DNA of 64,000 bases from NCBI RefSeq assembly GCF_900095795.1, contig NZ_LT608328.1:186001-250000 (forward strand), read 5' to 3'. The DNA is from Petrimonas mucosa. GTDB lineage: Bacteria; Bacteroidota; Bacteroidia; Bacteroidales; Dysgonomonadaceae. Below, one piece after another: positions 61,417 through 64,000 of this stretch (position 1 is the first letter of the stretch; each line of letters begins with the position of its first letter). A program made the position numbers and the translations under genes. Below the pieces are notes generated by a model, which searched no databases, was not told where the DNA came from, and worked only from the letters and a program-made list of their open reading frames with translations.

Positions 61417-62370
61417 TCACTCATTTTTATAAATCTCCTCCTGCTTCCTGACTATCGCAGCTATCTCCTCCCTGAACCATTCCGGTTGGAGGACTTCCAC
61501 ATCGTCACCGTGGGAGAGTATTTCCTGCCGGATATCGTAGGTGGGTTTGATGAAATATTCAAACAGGGTGTAATCTGCATCGGATTTAACCACTTTTTGT
61601 GAACCGTGGAGTGGGAGGGCCTTTATATAGGCAGCCTGGTAGTTGCCGACTTTAATCAACAATTTTTCAGTGGAAATATTGTTGTCTGTAATAATGCCGA
61701 AACAGTCATCGTAGTAGGATTCAAAATCGACATCTGCAGGTAGTGTGAATTTGTTTTCAGTTATCGACATGTCTCTGATACGATCCAGCGCGTATGTTTG
61801 TATTTTTTCTCTAAAGGGATTGAATGCGATCAGGTACCAACGTTGTTTGAATACTCTGATGAAATAAGGGCGTATCTCGAATGTTGCCGGATTGTCTTGC
61901 CAGAATGCCTTATAGGTGATCATCAACGAGAAATTATCCCGCATGGCTTCGATTATGGTAGTTAAGTACTCCTGTCCCCGGGGTATCTTTTCAAACAGAA
62001 TCCGGTGTTTCAGCTTGTGGCTCTCATTGATCAGATTATTAATAGCAAATGTGTTTAGTAGCCAGCTTCGTACGCCTCCCATTTCCATATCTTCGGAATT
62101 CTCAATGTAGTATGAATAGCCGTTACGCTTGTCGCACTCGATGTTGATATCGAACATCTGTTCAATTGCTTTCCGGTGGTTATGAAATGTGCGCAGCGGT
62201 AAATCGTCATATGCATAGTTCAGAGACGATCGTTGCCACTGTTCGTTGATCTCTTCGAAGGTGATGTTCTTTTTCCTGTATATCAAATCTATGAGCCATA
62301 CATAACGATTAAAAAGGTTTGATGTGCTCTCTTTGCTGTTTTTTCGTTTGATTGTCATTTGGTTACTCAT
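61417..62370 (-). CDS. WYL-domain transcriptional regulator
   Basis: 317 residues. N-terminal winged helix (YVWLIDLIYRKKNITFEEINEQW, LPLRTFHNHRKAIEQMFDINI), then the WYL domain (SLMITYKAF, PYFIRVFKQRWYLIAFNPF, YALDRIRDM) and the WCX C-terminal part (LPLHGSQKVVKSD, EILSHGDDVEVLQPEWFREEI). WYL proteins sense nucleic acid fragments or nucleotides and commonly repress defence genes (family knowledge: BrxR, CapW). It converges with the nuclease gene and diverges from 62528, with a long palindromic operator at its own promoter. Confidence 0.85.
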   Translation of the reverse strand: MSNQMTIKRKNSKESTSNLFNRYVWLIDLIYRKKNITFEEINEQWQRSSLNYAYDDLPLRTFHNHRKAIEQMFDINIECDKRNGYSYYIENSEDMEMGGVRSWLLNTFAINNLINESHKLKHRILFEKIPRGQEYLTTIIEAMRDNFSLMITYKAFWQDNPATFEIRPYFIRVFKQRWYLIAFNPFREKIQTYALDRIRDMSITENKFTLPADVDFESYYDDCFGIITDNNISTEKLLIKVGNYQAAYIKALPLHGSQKVVKSDADYTLFEYFIKPTYDIRQEILSHGDDVEVLQPEWFREEIAAIVRKQEEIYKNE

Positions 62371-62427
62371 TTATATGGTGTAGGAAGATTACAAAACTAT
62401 CCTTTTTTTTCAAAGGTATGATAATTG

Positions 62428-62486
62428 TATGCCAAATGATAGCATAAGATGAAAAACTTTCAATGCTTATGTCATAATTTGGCATA
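62428..62486. promoter_or_regulatory. Operator-like inverted repeat between WYL gene and 62528
   Basis: Left arm TATGCCAAATGATAGCATAAG (62428-62448) and right arm 62466-62486 are inverted copies that agree at 18 of 21 positions. It covers the region between the regulator start (62370) and the -7 box of the divergent gene (62496). Expected binding site of the WYL protein. Confidence 0.65.
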
Positions 62487-62495
62487 TGCGCAATA

Positions 62496-62503
62496 TATAT
62501 TTG
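62496..62503 (+). promoter_or_regulatory. -7 box of the 62528 gene
   Basis: TATATTTG, 25 bp before the ATG at 62528 and 10 bp after the operator-like repeat. Confidence 0.5.
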
Positions 62504-62527
62504 ACCCAAATATAAAGAATATGTGCC

Positions 62528-63478
62528 ATGCAAAAATTTAATTCACAGATTGATAAACTTACGAATACCTATTCTGAGATCACTAAAAAATATGGAACCG
62601 AAAATGGGAAATTTGGCGACTATTTCATTAGCAAGATCTATATTTGTTATAATAATTTATCTAGTCTATGTTCCTATTATGGCGATGGGAAGCTTTATGA
62701 TGCTTATGAGACTGACATGTTTTTAGAAGACGATGATGAGGAAATTGATTCTGAAAAAGTACTGATGCATATCCGTTTTGATATGGAAACACAAGGTTAT
62801 GTTAATTTATTGCCCGACGGACCCTGTTCTGTGTATGCTGACGTACCCGAAGTTACGGAAACATACGATGAGGTGGGTAACCGCATAGAAAATTTCGGAG
62901 ACAAATTGTTTCTTAAATATGATTGTAATGGAAATTATATAGCGCGTAAATACTGGAATGAGAAAACTCGATCGTGGATCAATCAGTATTTTTTTGAAGA
63001 AAGAAGAATAAAGAAGATGATGATGGCAGATGATGACAATAATCTGATCTTGTTGTTGCTGTCTAAATATTTTGATGGGAACGAGACTGAAAGATTTATT
63101 TTCGATGCAGGACTTCAATTTGTCCTGAAAACAGTACAAGAGTTTGATGAAGATAACAACCGCCTTTCTTCGGTTCATTATTTACCCGATGGCAGCATGG
63201 CCTGGCGTACTTCACAGTGTCGAACATTCGTGCGAGAAAAAGTGTTTGAAACAAATTTTATTTTCGATAAGAATGATAAGCTTGTTCACAAAGATTTGGA
63301 AATTATTGATGACAAACTTGGATCCATTACCCTCTCTTTATTGCATTCCAGCTATCTGGACCGGTGGAATGAGGGTTTGGATAACGATGAACCATTGTTA
63401 CTTGGAGACATGGTGAATCTTGCCTGTTTTGGTGAAGAAAAAAGTAGGTGGATTGATCCTTACCCGGAGTATGGATGA
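62528..63478 (+). CDS. Hypothetical protein under WYL control
   Basis: 316 residues, soluble, acidic. Begins MQKFNSQIDKLTNTYSEI; a cluster of acidic residues at about 68-76 (LEDDDEEIDSE); then repeated short strand-turn units of the form YDxNGNYIxRxYWNEK and FDEDNNRLSSVHYLPDGS, reminiscent of YD- or MORN-like repeats but without a clear match. No nuclease or membrane motif. Divergent from the regulator, with a shared operator region. Function unknown. Confidence 0.6.
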   Translation: MQKFNSQIDKLTNTYSEITKKYGTENGKFGDYFISKIYICYNNLSSLCSYYGDGKLYDAYETDMFLEDDDEEIDSEKVLMHIRFDMETQGYVNLLPDGPCSVYADVPEVTETYDEVGNRIENFGDKLFLKYDCNGNYIARKYWNEKTRSWINQYFFEERRIKKMMMADDDNNLILLLLSKYFDGNETERFIFDAGLQFVLKTVQEFDEDNNRLSSVHYLPDGSMAWRTSQCRTFVREKVFETNFIFDKNDKLVHKDLEIIDDKLGSITLSLLHSSYLDRWNEGLDNDEPLLLGDMVNLACFGEEKSRWIDPYPEYG

Positions 63479-63829
63479 TAATCTGCATCGACACACATAT
63501 TCCATTAATTAGCAGATGGTAAATTAATTTGAATAACTTTTGATGTATTTGTAGAAAATTGGGACTCACAATTGTAAGCTTTCCCTTTTTGTAAGCTACC
63601 CCTTTTTAGGACAGTCTTTGATTAGACTGCTAAATTAGTTTATGTATAAAATGTTATGATGTCGGACAGATTCTTGATAAGCCACTCCCAATACGAGGCG
63701 AAATAATGTTCAAACGAATAATACTGAAAAAAAGGTAATCTACATATCTCCATCTTATAAAGCATATTTGATTACAAATATTTTCTAACTCGATCAATGA
63801 AGCCACCGCAAAGATACGGTGGCTTCCGC
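63479..63829. other. Non-coding stretch before palindrome P4
   Basis: No gene seen. AT-rich, with an inverted repeat CCTTTTT...-like region near 63590 (TTTCCCTTTTTGTAAGC and TACCCCTTTTTAGG) and a small hairpin GAAGCCACC/GGTGGCTTC (63800-63824). Confidence 0.4.
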
Positions 63830-63937
63830 TGTAATCTTACAAGGTCAAGCCCTCCGGGTTTCCGATGAAATCTCCAATTCCGCCTCCGCTCCGCTCCTTC
63901 GGAAATCGTATTTCACCGGAAAACCTTGCCGATTACA
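63830..63937. repeat. Long nested palindrome P4
   Basis: TGTAATC (63830-63836) with GATTACA (63931-63937); CAAGGT (63840-63845) with ACCTTG (63923-63928); TCCGATGAAA (63861-63870) with TTTCACCGGA (63911-63920), one mismatch. Core AAATCTCCA at 63868 and GTATTT at 63908, as in P1 and P3; the centre CCGCCTCCGCTCC resembles the centre of P3. Confidence 0.7.
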
Positions 63938-64000
63938 AAGCCACCCTTTGCTGATCGCTATGGTTTCATTTATTCCTTCGATCTATTTCTGTTCGCACTT

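Overview
The window comes from a member of the Bacteroidota, most likely order Bacteroidales and perhaps near Dysgonomonadaceae (Proteiniphilum or Petrimonas type); the family level is inference. Support: TAnnTTTG -7 promoter boxes, a NUDIX-type sugar regulator, a T9SS-style C-terminal domain protein, lipoprotein glycosidases, and IS families common in this phylum (IS3, IS4, IS982, IS1380, ISL3). The sequence alternates between a conserved core of higher GC and AT-rich accessory blocks full of insertion sequences and palindromes.

1-6740 is an accessory block: a truncated IS1634-like transposase, an orphan ORF, an IS3 element, two small envelope beta-strand proteins, and a tyrosine integrase broken by a palindromic insert. 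It ends exactly at a 3' fragment of tRNA-Gly(CCC), the likely attachment site of an old island. 7070-16649 is a minus-strand xylose operon: NUDIX regulator, GH3 beta-xylosidase/glucosidase lipoprotein, xylB, xylA, a sugar/H+ symporter, a collapsed GH3 relic and a Tat-exported Gfo/Idh oxidoreductase. 17188-20388 is a ptb-buk acyl-phosphate operon with an ATP-grasp-like third gene, meeting a convergent M20 dipeptidase. 21814-29027 is a decaying carbohydrate locus: a glycosidase split by IS982, a serine hydrolase, a DUF4038-like glycosidase, an IS4 copy, a frameshifted fragment and a duplicated segment of about 125 bp.

29028-42305 is core: M3-like metallopeptidase lipoprotein, tRNA-Ser, umuDC, mnmD, znuA-znuC without a permease, asd, RNase Z, queE-queD, an endonuclease/exonuclease/phosphatase-fold membrane protein, two rhomboid proteases, an HU protein and tRNA-Lys. 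42306-47946, directly after tRNA-Lys, is a replication-type module (unknown coiled-coil protein, two small HTH proteins, RepA-like ATPase, primase-like zinc-finger protein) with GGTAAC iterons but no integrase. 47947-53400 holds attC-like palindromes, a small envelope gene paralogous to one at 3.4 kb, an RNA-polymerase-alpha-CTD-like gene split by ISL3, and a 1.7 kb ORF-free pyrimidine-rich array of hairpins with a conserved loop and changing paired stems. 53400-59205 carries a dienelactone hydrolase, an ACP phosphodiesterase-like protein, a metallophosphoesterase, a second IS4 copy with a duplicated left end, and an IS1380 element. 59371-63478 is a compact unit: two small unknown proteins, a PD-(D/E)XK nuclease, a convergent WYL regulator and a divergent unknown gene. 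A 21-bp inverted operator lies before the regulator and a matching half-site lies at the promoter of the nuclease operon, which makes this a candidate stress or defence locus.

Most intriguing: (i) long nested palindromes near 3.1, 48.0, 51.9 and 63.9 kb, lying near small lineage-specific genes and partly sharing core boxes; (ii) the hairpin array at 52.3-53.0 kb; (iii) the WYL-nuclease unit.
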